From positions 88,828,270-88,892,269 of the forward strand of contig CM076850.1 in assembly GCA_039519185.1 (NCBI GenBank): a DNA stretch of 64,000 nucleotides. Reading direction: 5' to 3'. This stretch comes from Astragalus membranaceus. Lineage: Eukaryota > Streptophyta > Magnoliopsida > Fabales > Fabaceae. Both the position numbers and the translations under genes were made by a program. Below, one piece after another: positions 21,843-33,226 of this stretch. The notes beneath the pieces were generated by a model that did not search any database, was not told the DNA's origin, and worked only from the letters and a program-made list of their open reading frames with translations. Numbering within the stretch: position 1 is the stretch's first letter; each line of letters begins with the position of its first letter.

Positions 21843-21998
21843 GGTCTGATGCCACGTCCCTGGTAGCTATATTAGCAGTGACCTGTGATGCTATGATTAG
21901 ACCAAAAACAAGAGTGATTTACATTTGTTTCGCATCTTGATAGGAATCTGAGGATTTCATACTTATGATCTGCGGAGCCGTTTTATGCGATTACATTT
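21843..21998 (+). ncRNA. H/ACA snoRNA, complete copy in cluster B
   Basis: This 156-nt gene has a 5' hairpin closed by GGTCT/AGACC (21843-21903), hinge H box ACAAGA (21908-21913), a 3' hairpin closed by CGCAT/ATGCG with an upper CTGTGGA/TCTGCAG-type stem, and an ACA box at 21993-21995 three bases before the end. Such RNAs guide pseudouridylation with dyskerin. The pockets are visible but I did not identify targets. Copy C is nearly identical over the whole length. Confidence 0.65.
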
Positions 21999-22047
21999 CT
22001 CTTTATCCGCACTTATGTTTCTGTGTTTGTTAATTGTATTTGTCCAT

Positions 22048-22122
22048 GAAGCTAATGATGATTAAAACGCATTGGAATTACCGTCTGAATACTTGATGTG
22101 AATTTCTGGCTGACTGAGGCTT
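22048..22122 (+). ncRNA. Box C/D snoRNA, 18S Um guide (snR77-type), copy B
   Basis: The boxes and guide are the same as in copy A (TGGAATTACCG before D' CTGA). The terminal stem is slightly weakened (GAAGC against GCTTA) and one base upstream of the guide is changed. It lies 50 bases after the H/ACA gene, the same order as in cluster C. Confidence 0.68.
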
Positions 22123-22432
22123 ATGTTGTTTTTCATGTGTTTGTTTATACTTCAAATTTGTGTTTGGGATTTCTGTATTTGGTGGTATAGTTGAAATTTT
22201 CTTTTGTTTTGATTTGTTAATTGGTTATGCTGTGCATCTGTTTACCCTCTCCATCTGTGTTTTTTTGAATGACAGTGGAGATATAACAGATGCAGAGATT
22301 GAAATGATCGACTTACCAGCTCATTGCACACATTTAAAACTTGCAATGGGTCAAATGGACCTACCGAAATGCAGTGCAAACTGAAATCTCTTTCTAATGT
22401 AAATTTTCTATTTTTCAGAGAGAAAGTGGAAA

Positions 22433-22496
22433 TGGCAGCTGATGATTTTTTGTATAAACCGCTTATTGATATACTGATCATATGAATTGCTGACCA
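22433..22496 (+). ncRNA. Box C/D snoRNA, candidate 25S Um44 guide, copy B
   Basis: A short TGG/CCA stem, box C TGATGA (22440-22445), D' CTGA (22474-22477) and D CTGA (22490-22493) are present. The guide CCGCTTATTGATAT before D' is fully complementary to ATATCAATAAGCGG near the 5' end of 25S rRNA. The fifth base upstream of D' faces U44 by my count. A methylated U at this position is known in plants. The second half of the RNA is unusually short, so it may use only the D' guide. Confidence 0.65.
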
Positions 22497-22608
22497 CATA
22501 TACATTTATCTGATGCCATTACTATTTCTTTAATTTCTTTTCAGATAACTCTTGAATTAATTTACAATTTCTGTGTGTTTGAGTTAAAACTCATTGTCTC
22601 GTTGGGTT

Positions 22609-22686
22609 GGCAAGTGATGTTAAAAATTTCTTATCCTACACACTGAATCTTGTGAAGATTAAAATCTCCGCCTATTATCTGATGCC
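22609..22686 (+). ncRNA. Box C/D snoRNA, 25S Um guide (snR78-type), copy B
   Basis: A GGCA/TGCC stem closes boxes C, D' (22643-22646), C' and D (22679-22682). The guide CTTATCCTACAC is complementary to GTGTAGGATAAG of plant 25S rRNA, with the fifth base facing the U of GGUGU. From memory this is the site of yeast snR78 (Um2421). A second element before D resembles the complement of AATAAGCGGAG near the 25S 5' end but has a mismatch here. Confidence 0.72.
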
Positions 22687-23220
22687 TTCCCAATTTAAAC
22701 TATTTTTGAACTTCTATTTGTTATATTCTTATTCATTAATGAAGAACATTCGTCTTTTGTTTCTCCTGATTGAATAAATGATGACTAAAGCAAATGTAAA
22801 TTAACTCTGTTCAAATTCTTAATTTATAATGTTTCATCCATTTTTCTAAATTCATAATATTACCCATACTGGATTTTGGAGAAAACAAATGTAAATTAAT
22901 TCTTTTCAAATTCTTGATCTATTATGATATGCATCCATTCTCCTAAATTCTTAATTTTACCTGTGGAAAAGCAAGGATTCTTTCTGGTTTTCTAGAATTA
23001 ATTGAAACATAGTCCACGAAGAAAGCAGAAGTTGTTGGTTCAGTTTGACCTCTATTAATTTCATTGAGAGGCAAAGATTCTTCACATTTTCGGGAATGCA
23101 GTGACACAGGATCCACAAGTACTTAATCTGTTGACTTACTCGAAGGATTAGAGTTATTTTGCTTGATATCGTTGTATCTTTGTAATTGATGTAATACAAA
23201 TTGTATGGTATAATTCAATA

Positions 23221-24510
23221 AGCACCAAAACATAGACAGAGTAACATTCACATCCGAACGGCCTCGCCTTCACAAGTACTGCTACACCAGAATGGCTTCT
23301 CCTTCACTTCCACGAACGGCTTCGCCTTCACAACAACTTCTCCGTCATCTTTACTCTCGAGAACCCTAGAGGGTCCCTAACGGCTTACGTCTTCTCCTTC
23401 ACAGCTTTGTGGTCATCTACTACAAGTCGTCCGCCGCTCACCCTTCAGTAAGTAACCCTTGTCTCTATCTTTGTTTTTTCCTCTCTTTTATGATACAAAT
23501 GATGATTTTTGCCCCAATTTTGTTTTGTTGATACATTCGTTTATGATACATTTGTTTATGATGATTTTTGCCCCCATTTTCGGCTCTTCTCCTTCATAGT
23601 TTTTTCAGCTCTTTTATGATACATCCGTTTCTTTTGTAATGACAGAACTTTTGTTCATACATTGGATGACATGTGAGGTCAATTTCTGAAGTTGGTAGAG
23701 CAATTAATCTTCTAATTTTGTTGATGTAATTTTGAATAAGGTTTCTGCAACATGATTCTCTTTGTTGTTATCAAGATTTGTTGCCTTTACTTCTTAATGT
23801 GGCGTTGTTGAATATGAAATGGCACCCTCTACAGAATCAATTTTCAGATATTGATATGCGTAATGTTTATTGATTTTCTGGGCATGTGATTTTTCTTTCG
23901 GCAATGCTTCAATTCTTGACAAAGTAATTATTTAGTTCGTCATGTTTTGGACTATGCTTTATAATATATTATGCATTTTTCTTTGAAGAACTTCTTCAGT
24001 ATTTACTTTCAAGAACTTCTAGAATGAATTAATCATACAAGTGCTCCATAATTTAAGAGTCAGTAACATGCATCTGTGCATTGTTCTAGGAAAAATCTTA
24101 ACAGCATATCCCGTGTTTTGACCGTGCTTGGTAGTTTGCAGAATTAATACAGAAATTGGTGGTCTCTAATTTTAATGTAATTCTGGAAATATCAAAGAGA
24201 TCAATTCAGAGAGGAAATTAAACACCGATAAATTGATTTTCACATTGTTCTGCGCTAGCTGTTTGATTTTGAAGATTAATGCTGTAATTTGGAGCATTGA
24301 AAGTCCTCTCTCAATAATGTCTTCTACATCTACAAACACTACAATTTGAAGCATTACATTTTTTACATGATTCATATCTTCTAAATGGTATTTGTTAGTG
24401 GGAATTCTATGTGTTATTTATTTGTTCATTATGTAAAGTTAAGACTAATGCAGTAATTCAGAGTTTTGCATTTTCCTGCAGTAACTGGTTTGATTATTAA
24501 GACTAAAATA

Positions 24511-24549
<39 letters not shown>

Positions 24550-25309
24550 AACACACACATGCATAGTTTGATATTGAATCTGGTTAATATTGGGAAAGTG
24601 TGTTTGCATTACATACATTTGGCTCTGAATAAATGGTTGGGTTAGGTTGGGTCATGGTTATAGTGGTCATTGTTTGCCGAGGTTTTATTCATTCATTTAT
24701 CTATTTTGGGGCAAAACAAGAGCCCATTGCCTCCTAGTTGAGAAATATTTGTTGCCACTGAATAAATGACCAGAGACTTATTCACTATTGTCTACTCACC
24801 CACTATTTTCATTCGTTCTAAACATCTATGCTAGCAAATTATGAACGAACTAGTTTAGAGTGAATGATGTTATGTTCTTTTTTTGCAGAACTCTTGTCTA
24901 TTTACATTTATACAAATTTATAACAACTCTTAAGCTTCAGTGGGAAGTTGCACTTGGCTTACTGTACAAGGTTAGTGGCTGACAATTTGTCAAATAGATA
25001 GTTTTTTCTCACATTTAGTTTTTGCAGCTATGCTTTGGTCTTGATCTATTTCTCTTTAGCTAGGTGTTTGTTGAATTAATTCTCATTGCAATGCTGTGTA
25101 AACTTTTGAATGATTGACTGGGTAGAGCAAAACGGCAGAGCAATTAGGAAAAGGTAGACCTATGATAAAACAGACTATTCACTCTTATAAGAGATTCTAG
25201 CATGTATGGTTCCTTCAAACTCTGAGTAAAGCCACTTATGTGATGTAAAATTTCAAGAACTTTTTCTGTATGCTGGTAAAGGTTGATGAGCTTTAATTTA
25301 GAAAAGCTA
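23221..25309. other. Mostly unannotated stretch with exon-like pieces
   Basis: A GC-richer block at 23250-23455, with repeated CTTCGCCTTCAC words, ends in a splice-donor-like TCAGTAAGTAA and looks like a 5' leader exon; its only ATG frame soon stops. A possible exon at about 24925-24970 encodes LKLQWEVALGLLYK before GTTAGT. I do not recognise the product. A (TA)n tract lies at 24514-24546. No complete gene can be built with confidence. Confidence 0.35.
24514..24546. repeat. (TA)n microsatellite
   Basis: About 16 TA units in an otherwise ordinary AT-rich region. Confidence 0.9.
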
Positions 25310-28300
25310 CTAGTATTTTACCCGTGCATACGCACGGGTGATACTGTATCTGTTATGATTTCCATTGAAATTATAAATACGTTGAAAGTTGTAAAATATA
25401 ATAAAAAAAGGAAAAACTTGATAATGGAGTAAAAATGAAGAAAAAATGAAAATGAGATTGTAGGTAAAATATGCATCCCCGTTGGCCCTCCCGTTTGCAT
25501 CCCCGTTGGTTAACTTTCGAATTTGAGCAATGGACACACCAAGTCTTTTTGCTAAAATACCTATGGACACATGCTCATTGGCCAGTATTTCTTGCTAGTT
25601 ATGACTCACAACAGAGCTATCAGTTTTACGGTAAGGCCTTATAGTACCGTTAAATCAAAATCAGTTAGATTGTTTGATGTGTAAGCTTATAAATAGTTTT
25701 TTCTTGGTGGCCAAATCAAGAACCTAATTTCAGCTAGTATTGCATCTCAGTAAGAGATGTTTTCATTAGTTGCAAAAATAACATCCAAGATATAACACCT
25801 TTCAATTGCAACCTAAACATATAATCATTAGCACAACTTAAAATGTACAAAAAGTGGCCAACAATAACAAAGGAATCTCAATCACTTAATTCAATTCCAT
25901 ACTCTTCCTGAAGTGTGGTTCCAGTTCTGAAGCTATAGTCTTATTGTGGATAGCTGTTACCATCACATTTGCTTGCACTGTGCGCTTTATTACCAAATGA
26001 ATGTAAGTCTTCCGTCTTCAATAAATGCCCATTTGTACAGTCTTGAGAAAGAAAGGCTGGATAATCTTTATTTCCTTCAGTTGAATTTAAAATTGCTGCT
26101 TTCCATCTGTATAATTAGGATCAAATAAAAAACAATAAGACCAACAATCACAAACCAAGATCAAACACCACATGTCCAGTCTATTTCTTGTAAAAGCAAA
26201 AGGAAGGAAGAATCCATAAGTAGGTGGCACAATTATAGCATGATATATATTGTTAATTAAGTCTAAGCAAAATACTATAGTTGATCATATATACGGGCAA
26301 CCTTAGAGAATGACAGCAAAACATAAAAAAATTAATCTTGCAAACCAAATCCATAATCAAATGACAACACACACTACACATGACACATCATTGGGATCCT
26401 AAGTGGAAGATGTAGCTGCAAATTCCTTCAACTATTGTAAATCATTGTTTCTACCATATAATGCTACATTGGTGCCCCCGTAGGACCACCTCCGATAACT
26501 ACACAATTCTGATATGGTTGTTCTTATCATGAAAACTTTTTTAGCTTGGGCTTTGGGAAGACAATGGCAACTATAAACATAATTGCAAATATTTACACAA
26601 ATATATTACCTTGATAGTATTTAAGACATCTTTTATTCTTACTTATTTATCCTTTTAACTCATATTAAATAGAAACAGAATTTAAAATTCAAAATTATCA
26701 AGAGACAAAATATAAAAAATGAATGAAAAAGGAATGACAATGGGCCATTTATTACATACCATCAACTCGAACAAAATATTCCTAGGTAGTATGCTCCAGA
26801 ATGTCCAGATCTGTTCCTCCAAACAGAAATCAAATGTTCTTGTGTTAAAGAGGGTGGGATAGAAATAAAATGAAACCTTTTGTAGTGAGGGAATTATTTG
26901 CTTGGAATAAAGTTTGTTAAGATGTTAAATTCACCTCTCAACAGAGTATTTGTTCAAATTACATATCTTGAGAAAAATCACTATCCATAAAATCCCTAAA
27001 ATAAGTAAAAAAAACGTAAAACCCCTATTCCGAAAATCCCTAAATCAGTCATTAAGGCACCAAGCATCAGCAAGAAAAGGTAATTATCAATCCATCACTT
27101 AAACAAAAGAAGGAAAAGATAATATCAATATGAATTCCTTCAAATACATTAATGTTTGAACCAATTACAGCTGCAGCATGTTGGTGCCTATTCAACATAG
27201 TAGCTTACTTCATAGTAGCTTATAGAAACATTCAAAATCAAGACCAACATCTAAGACATTCAAAATCAGTTTATATGAACTGATGTTTTGCATAGTTTGC
27301 CAATTCAAAGGCCTTATCAGCTTCATCCATCTGGCATAGAGGGACACTGAAATATTTATCCCAAAAAAGTCAAACCAAGAGAGAAACTGAATACAAATAA
27401 CACCCAACAATCAAAGACTCTAAAATTTATTTTTCATCACCTGCACAGGATCTCAAAAAAAATTAAATTCAAATTGTGTGCTCCCTTTTAACCCCTGCAT
27501 ATGAATTAAAGCAAGAACACAAAACATTATTCTGATTCCTTTTTACTCATTCAATACTTCAACCGAATCAAACACCCCATTTCAGCAAAGAAATAAAAAT
27601 AGTTAATGTGTCCCTTTTGCAAATCTCACCCATGTTGCAGTCATATCATCATATTGGAAAAAAAAGTGGATATAATGTAGAAGGAAGAATGAAGGATGAA
27701 AAATAACATAATACCTTAAACCAAGATACTCAAACGTGATTTTTTTGTTGATAAAGAAATAAGGAGCTGAAAGCCTGAAACTATTACCGCAAGATCAGGA
27801 AGAAGAGAAAAACTGCCTGAAAAACAAAACAGAACCCTAACATCAAAAAGGTGAAAAATAACATCAAAAAGAAGAGAATCTTAACATCAAGAACATCAAA
27901 TATAAGGGAACTAACCCTTCGAAGATGTAAAATAATATTGCAAAAAAGAACAACAACCTTAAAGTGGAATGCTTCTTGCCGTTTTCGCCGACTTGCAGTT
28001 TTTGCATTGCGTTGTGCTTCCCGCTATTCCTGCAAACTAAGGGCTTTAATCTCCGTTAAATGTTCGTTTTGCAAACTCAGTAAAGGGTTTCGAAATTTTC
28101 AGCTCATGAAGAAGGAGTGATGGTTATGAGAGAGAGACTTCTAGGTTTTTTGGTTTTTTATTTTTGTGAATGGTGAAGAAAGAAGATGAGATGAGAAGGA
28201 AAAGAGAGAGAGAAAGCGTTCAGAGAGAGAGCTGAGATTTGAGAATTTAGAGAGAAAGATGAAGAGATGAGTATGCAGAGAGAGTATGCGGTGAAAGAGA

Positions 28301-28552
28301 GAAAAAGAACGAAGAGGAAGGTGAGAAAGAGAGATTCAATTTCAAATCGTGTTAGGTGATGGTTCAGAGTGTACGGTCACTGCAACATAGAAAGTAGAAA
28401 TGAAGGAAAGGAAAATTTGAAGGAGAAGTGAAAATTGAATTTTCGGACCAAAAAGGGTAGGGTGGTCAATTAAGGTCAGGAGGGCATAATAGTCAATTTG
28501 ATGGTGGGTTAATGGCAACTATTCATAGTAGACATGTAAACTACAGCTAAGA
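25310..28552 (-). mobile_element. Non-autonomous Helitron
   Basis: On the minus strand the 3' end has a perfect hairpin (ACCCGTGC, four-base loop, GCACGGGT) followed six bases later by CTAG and then T, the canonical Helitron terminus. In plus coordinates this is 25310-25338, preceded by A. The opposite end is placed at 28552, where the minus strand reads A|TCTTAGCTG; a second possible start lies near 28532. No Rep-helicase gene is present. The interior is AT-rich with a few exon-like pieces (about 26465-26515 and 27285-27350) and purine-rich tracts at 28120-28340. Confidence 0.7.
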
Positions 28553-29847
28553 TGAAAAGGAAAAACTCACCTAGTAGTATGCTATACAAGAACCTACAAG
28601 CTCTGATTTGTTCAAGTGTGACTTAGGAGAACCATTTTTTTGTCCAATATGCTATACAAGAACCTACAAGCTCTGATTTGTTCAAGCACTGATTTGATTC
28701 CATGTATTTTAATTGGATCTTGCTTGTCTATTATCTGAATTTCTATCCAAATTGTTTACTCATTAATATAGTAGATCAATTTTACCACTCTCTACGAGTG
28801 GCTTTATTGATTTGTAACGTATGAAGTAAAGGACATCTGGCTCCATCATGCAGGAACGAGAAGGTGCTACACTGATTGTATCTGCCGGGTTTACTCTTGT
28901 ATCAGTTTGTAATATCTAGCTTCAATTTCAAGAGGTAACTATTTTTACTTACACAGACATGGTTTTAACTATAGTTGAATACAATATATCTAAACATATT
29001 TATTTTTCTAAATTTGAATGCTTTGCTCTAATATAATATTATAGTATGAAATTCCATGATCAGGTTTAATTTTTGATTGCTTTGTGTATTGTCTAAATGT
29101 GGATGTTGCTGTCTTTAGGTTTGTGTATTGCGTGAGTAGTGCATGAGATATCTTTTTATTTTATGGTTTTGGCAGTGACTGATGATGCAACATACCTTTT
29201 GTTCTAAGCATGTTGTTATGCATGTGCTTTATATCTAGATGAACTTTTGTTATAAGCATTACTGCTATTTGGGAATTGTTGAGATAGTTTAAGATTTTTT
29301 CTCTACATTGAGATTATTGTGTTTTTTACGTGCTTAGTATGGTTTCAGGGATAGTGCCACGACACTTGTTTGAGAATAAGTTTTTGGGGTCGTTTTGTGG
29401 AATTGTGAATAACTCAATATATACAAGTTAGACAAGTTAATTATGGGACCATTTGGTGCATTTTGTAGGCATTCAAGATAACTCGAAGGTTGTGTTGCAC
29501 TAGTTTGAGCATGCAATTGGTATGCGCTAACATGATTGTAAGATAAATGAGATGATCAGCTATGGTATGGGGTATTAATAAATTTGAATGAGTGAGTTTA
29601 ATTACAAGGCTCTCTTGGTTTCATTTGAATGAGTGATCAGCTAACATTATTTGATATTTTTCTATCTTCATTTCTATCCTGATACTATGTTTCCTATTTT
29701 CAAGTTTGTCTAGGTTTTCTGAGTGCTCTTTTATTTGAATTTGTGCAGATAAGAACCTCTTTTATTATCAATTTCGGTGCATGGGAAATAAGCTATTCTA
29801 TTTAGAGGGATAGTGTATCTTGGAAGAGGTTGTTGTCTTGTTGACAT
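28553..29847. other. Unannotated stretch with a small tandem duplication
   Basis: The words ATGCTATACAAGAACCTACA and AGCTCTGATTTGTTCAAG occur twice, starting about 28579 and 28648. A possible last exon at 28855-28918 after a CAG acceptor encodes EGATLIVSAGFTLVSVCNI and a stop. The protein is not recognised. Nothing else is supported. Confidence 0.3.
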
Positions 29848-30361
29848 GTACTCAACTAAAATATCTCTATATGTATCTTGAAATGTATATTTTAGTGGTT
29901 GTCTATTTTCTTTATTTTTCAAGATTATTTATCTCAGCAATGTGTGACTATCATTGTAATATTTACCATTAAAGTTAGACTGGATCAATGTATGTTGTTC
30001 CTGTAATTTAAGCTCTTTACGATCAAACTATACGTTAGGTAGAAAAAGTGAAAAAATATTTTTTTTTAATAAAAAAACAAGCTATAACAGCGCTTCTTTA
30101 ATACAGTACTCAACTAAAATATCTCTATATGTATCTTGAAATGTATATTTTAGTGGTTGTCTATTTTCTTTATTTTTCAAGATTATTTATCTCAGCAATG
30201 TGTGACTATCATTGTAATATTTGCCATTAAAGTTAGACTGGATCAATGTATGTTCCTGTAATTTAAGCTCTTTACGATCAAATTATATGTTAGGTAGAAA
30301 AAGTGAAAAAGTATTTTTTTTAATAAAAAAACAAGCTATAACAGCGCTTCTTTAATACAGT
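29848..30361. repeat. Tandem duplication of a 258-bp unit
   Basis: The unit 29848-30105 is repeated at 30106-30361 with a few changes: TGTTGTTCC against TGTTCC, one poly-T length change and some single bases. Each ends in GCTATAACAGCGCTTCTTTAA followed by TACAGT, which is the start of the CACTA-like subterminal region that continues to 30654. Confidence 0.9.
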
Positions 30362-30654
30362 GTTGTCATATATGACCCTATTACAGCGCTTTCTATAACA
30401 AGAGTGTTATCGGCTATGCAGACAAAATCCGCAGGTCATCTATAACAGCGCTTGTTATATGAAGCGTCGTGAAAGGTTGTTTATAACATCAATTTAAAGG
30501 AAAAAAGCGCTGTTAAAAACCTCTTGTACGTAACAGTGCTTTTTGAGTGCTAAAAGCGCTGTCAAAACATATAACAACACTAGAATAGACAGCGCTTTTA
30601 TGCGCTGTCATAGGCCCAAAAAAAGCGCTGTCATAGGCAGTTTTTGGCGTAGTG
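30362..30654. mobile_element. CACTA terminal fragment with AGCGCT subterminal repeats
   Basis: Repeated AAAAGCGCTGT and TAACAGCGCTT motifs lead to the terminus TTTTTGGCGTAGTG at 30654. The opposite CACTA end is not found nearby, so this is a truncated end. The AGCGCT core resembles the repeats of the 37941-39148 and 51450-58791 elements. Confidence 0.6.
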
Positions 30655-30829
30655 ATCTTCTCTCTTTCTCTCTTCCCTTGCTCTTTGTTCTCTCTTTCAA
30701 CTCAAATAAACACACTCTTAGTGCAATAAAAAGTCATTCTTTCTTCTTTCTTTCTCTCTTCCCTTTCTCTCTCGCTTCAACCAAACAATAGAAGGACATT
30801 CTCTCTTCTCTCATTCTCTCTTCCCATTG

Positions 30830-32200
30830 CCAATGCAGAACCGTGAGCAACTTAAAATCCATTGGCACAGGCAGAGTACCCCGAAGTTGGCCATCCACCC
30901 ACAAAATTTAGACTATGTGGAGGCATCTGGGCAATATACTCTTAGGTAGCCAGGGTTCACCTAGGTCCTTACGGGGCTTATCAACGCCTTTCTGGAGTGG
31001 TGGTAGCCAAACACCTCCAGCTTCCACATTTCGGTTGACGAGATGACCGTCACACTTGATGACGTCTCGGCATTGCTGCACAAACCGATTGCCGGCAGGT
31101 TCTACGACATGCTGGATTATACTAAGTTCTAGGCATGTGAGCTTCGGGTTGATTATTTAGGAGTGGCCCCCTAGGATGCACATCAACAAATGGCAGTAGG
31201 TGAAACTCAGCTAGCTGCGGGAGGTGGTATACCTTGTAGCCATTCAGGACGAGCGATGGGAGGATGCTGCTCGGGCATATCTTCTATACCTGATGGGCAC
31301 CACCATCTTCATCGACAAGTCGGGGTCCAAGGTGAAGGTGGTTTATCTTGGGATGCTCACTGACCTCGAGGCGACTGACGACTACACCTAGGGTGGGATG
31401 GCCCTTGCACATCTGTATGAACAGTCGAGGGATGCCAATAGAGCCAAATGTAGGCAACTGGCAGGTTACGCGACATTCCTTCATATATGTATTATAATTA
31501 CTTTATTTGCCATTTTACTGTGTTTATGTATGTTTACTAACCCGGTTCCCATGTTGATTATATGTCTGAATCTTTGAACATTTCCAGGGTGACAGCTTCG
31601 GTACTAAGTCCATCGACCCACATATACTGAAGACCAACCATGTGCTCAGCGTTGATCGATTATAAAAGGCGACGGGTGCACCAAACCATTTAGGAAAGTG
31701 CTTGATCGTCTTGCTCTAGAGGAGGTTAGTTGGTGCATAATGCCATACATGCTAGACCGTGTCGTCAGACAGTTTGACTATGTACAAAGGATCCAAATCT
31801 TTTAGGCGGGTGCTTGTGACTCGAGAAGATGTTGACCTTATGTGGGAGGAGTTCACCCAGCATCTTATACAGCGAGGTCAGCGGGTCATGCCGGGTATCC
31901 CAGACACCGTAGATGGGTACATTGATTGGTTTAGGAGGATCTTGCACCCATACCTAATTCCAGCTAATTACCCCATACTAGACAAGTCAGATGCTAGACA
32001 GGCATGTGTTTAACATGTATTGTTTTAGCCAGGGATCTATGATAGAGAATACGCTGGATGGAAATGTTCCTCGACAGACGCGTGCTTAGAGCTTACTCAA
32101 CCGACTTAAAACCATGGTGAGGACATTCGCCCGATTTAGAGGGTGCGCCTACGGGCAGAGGCATGGGCGAGGCGAGTGGTAGACACAGTAGTTTTTGTTT
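30830..32200 (+). pseudogene. Plant mobile domain (PMD/MAIL-like) pseudogene
   Basis: Conceptual reading gives SVDEMTVTLDDVSALLHKPI and AGRFYDML around 31030-31110. It then gives an acidic QDERWEDAARAYLLYLMGTT-like run (partly interrupted) near 31240-31300, and VTREDVDLMWEEFTQHL followed by DGYIDWFRRILHPYLI at 31815-31970. These are hallmarks of the plant mobile domain shared by MAIL/MAIN proteins and many transposons. Several TAG and TAA codons and an intron-like gap (31490-31590, beginning GTTACG or a nearby site) break the frame. It lies right after a CACTA end and may have been carried by an element. The role of the domain is poorly understood; PMD proteins act in nuclear silencing. Confidence 0.75.
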
Positions 32201-33029
32201 AGGAGTTTTACTTTGTACAAATTATTTGTAACTCGTCTACTTCTAGTTAATTAATATATCTGTTTATCTTTATTTTATACTAGAATTTTATTCATCAAAT
32301 GCATAAGCGTACATCGAACAAGAAACATAAGGAAATACAAAAATAACAAACACCGGATTACAATTATTTTAAAGTCTCTGTCCCAAAGGAAAAATAATCT
32401 CGTTTGTAGTCCGTATGGTTTTAACATTCAACGCCAACAGACCAACTCTTAAAAATTGGGCATGTGTTTCCATCATGCCGTGCATGTCGTCGTCGGTCCT
32501 AATATCCATCGCTGAATAGCAAATACTGTCGTCGTCTCCATAATTGGACTTGCAATAAACAATACTAGTTACCTACCGGTCTAGGAAACTGCCCCTCTCG
32601 AGCCTTTCTCTCTGCTTTTTTTCCTTGAACTCCGAGAATGTGATGTCCTTCTTCATCCTACAGAAGACAAGATTGAGACGTTGAAACCCAACACAAACTT
32701 TCTTCGTGGTGGTACTTCCACGATGATGGAGGACATTCGGAAAGACATCCATTGAGAACTGGGTTGATGTCAACTCCATTTCAGAGGGGGCGTTTGTGAA
32801 TAAGAAAGGCTGTTGGTATGAAAGAAATGGGATAAATTGATAGCCTATTTATAGTGGATGTCGTCGAATGTAAGCCGTTTATTATAATTTTTGATGATAA
32901 ATCTAAACCGTTGAAATTCTATCAGTTAAGGCACTTTTACCAAAGCAAATGTCATCAACTATTTTTTCTGACACATTTGACTGATTGTATGCCGTTGATA
33001 AAAAGTGTCGGTGGAATCTGAACCATTAT
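32201..33029. other. Unannotated stretch
   Basis: A 68-codon minus-strand frame (32573-32779) contains a basic KKQRERLERG stretch but matches nothing I recognise. A pair of related words around GCCGTTTATTATAATTTTTG and ATGCCGTTGATAAAAAGTG (32870-33010) suggests an old mobile element. No gene is supported. Confidence 0.3.
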
Positions 33030-33217
33030 TGAGTACGACACCATGCGACTGTACTGTTAATTGTCATGCAATGAGGGGTGTGTGCCAATACACAAGCCAC
33101 AAATAAAAAATGGACGCACTTGGAAATTTTTTATTTATTAATAGTACTTTTGTCATTTCGCATGGCGGGTGTGTGTATGTGTGTGTATGTGTGGGAGATT
33201 AATAAGTATGGAGGGAA

Positions 33218-33226
33218 TTAGGGTTT
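33218..33226 (+). promoter_or_regulatory. Telo-box (TTAGGGTTT) of snoRNA locus C
   Basis: It has the same context as at 19552, followed after about 55 bases by a GTAAGTAAG donor. Conservation of the box in both duplicated loci supports a promoter role. Confidence 0.6.

Larger units (their letters stand above)
19552..23220 (+). ncRNA. snoRNA host locus A/B (non-coding transcript with clustered snoRNAs)
   Basis: The locus starts at a telo-box and holds two tandem copies of a cassette: A at about 20250-21240 and B at about 21525-22720, offset 1275 bases. Each cassette contains hairpin repeats, an H/ACA gene (complete only in B), and several box C/D genes. No long open frame is conserved between copies, while the snoRNA segments are, so the transcript is probably non-coding. 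Plants often express snoRNAs from such polycistronic or intronic clusters. The 3' end is uncertain; similarity with locus C continues to about 23110. Confidence 0.6.
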
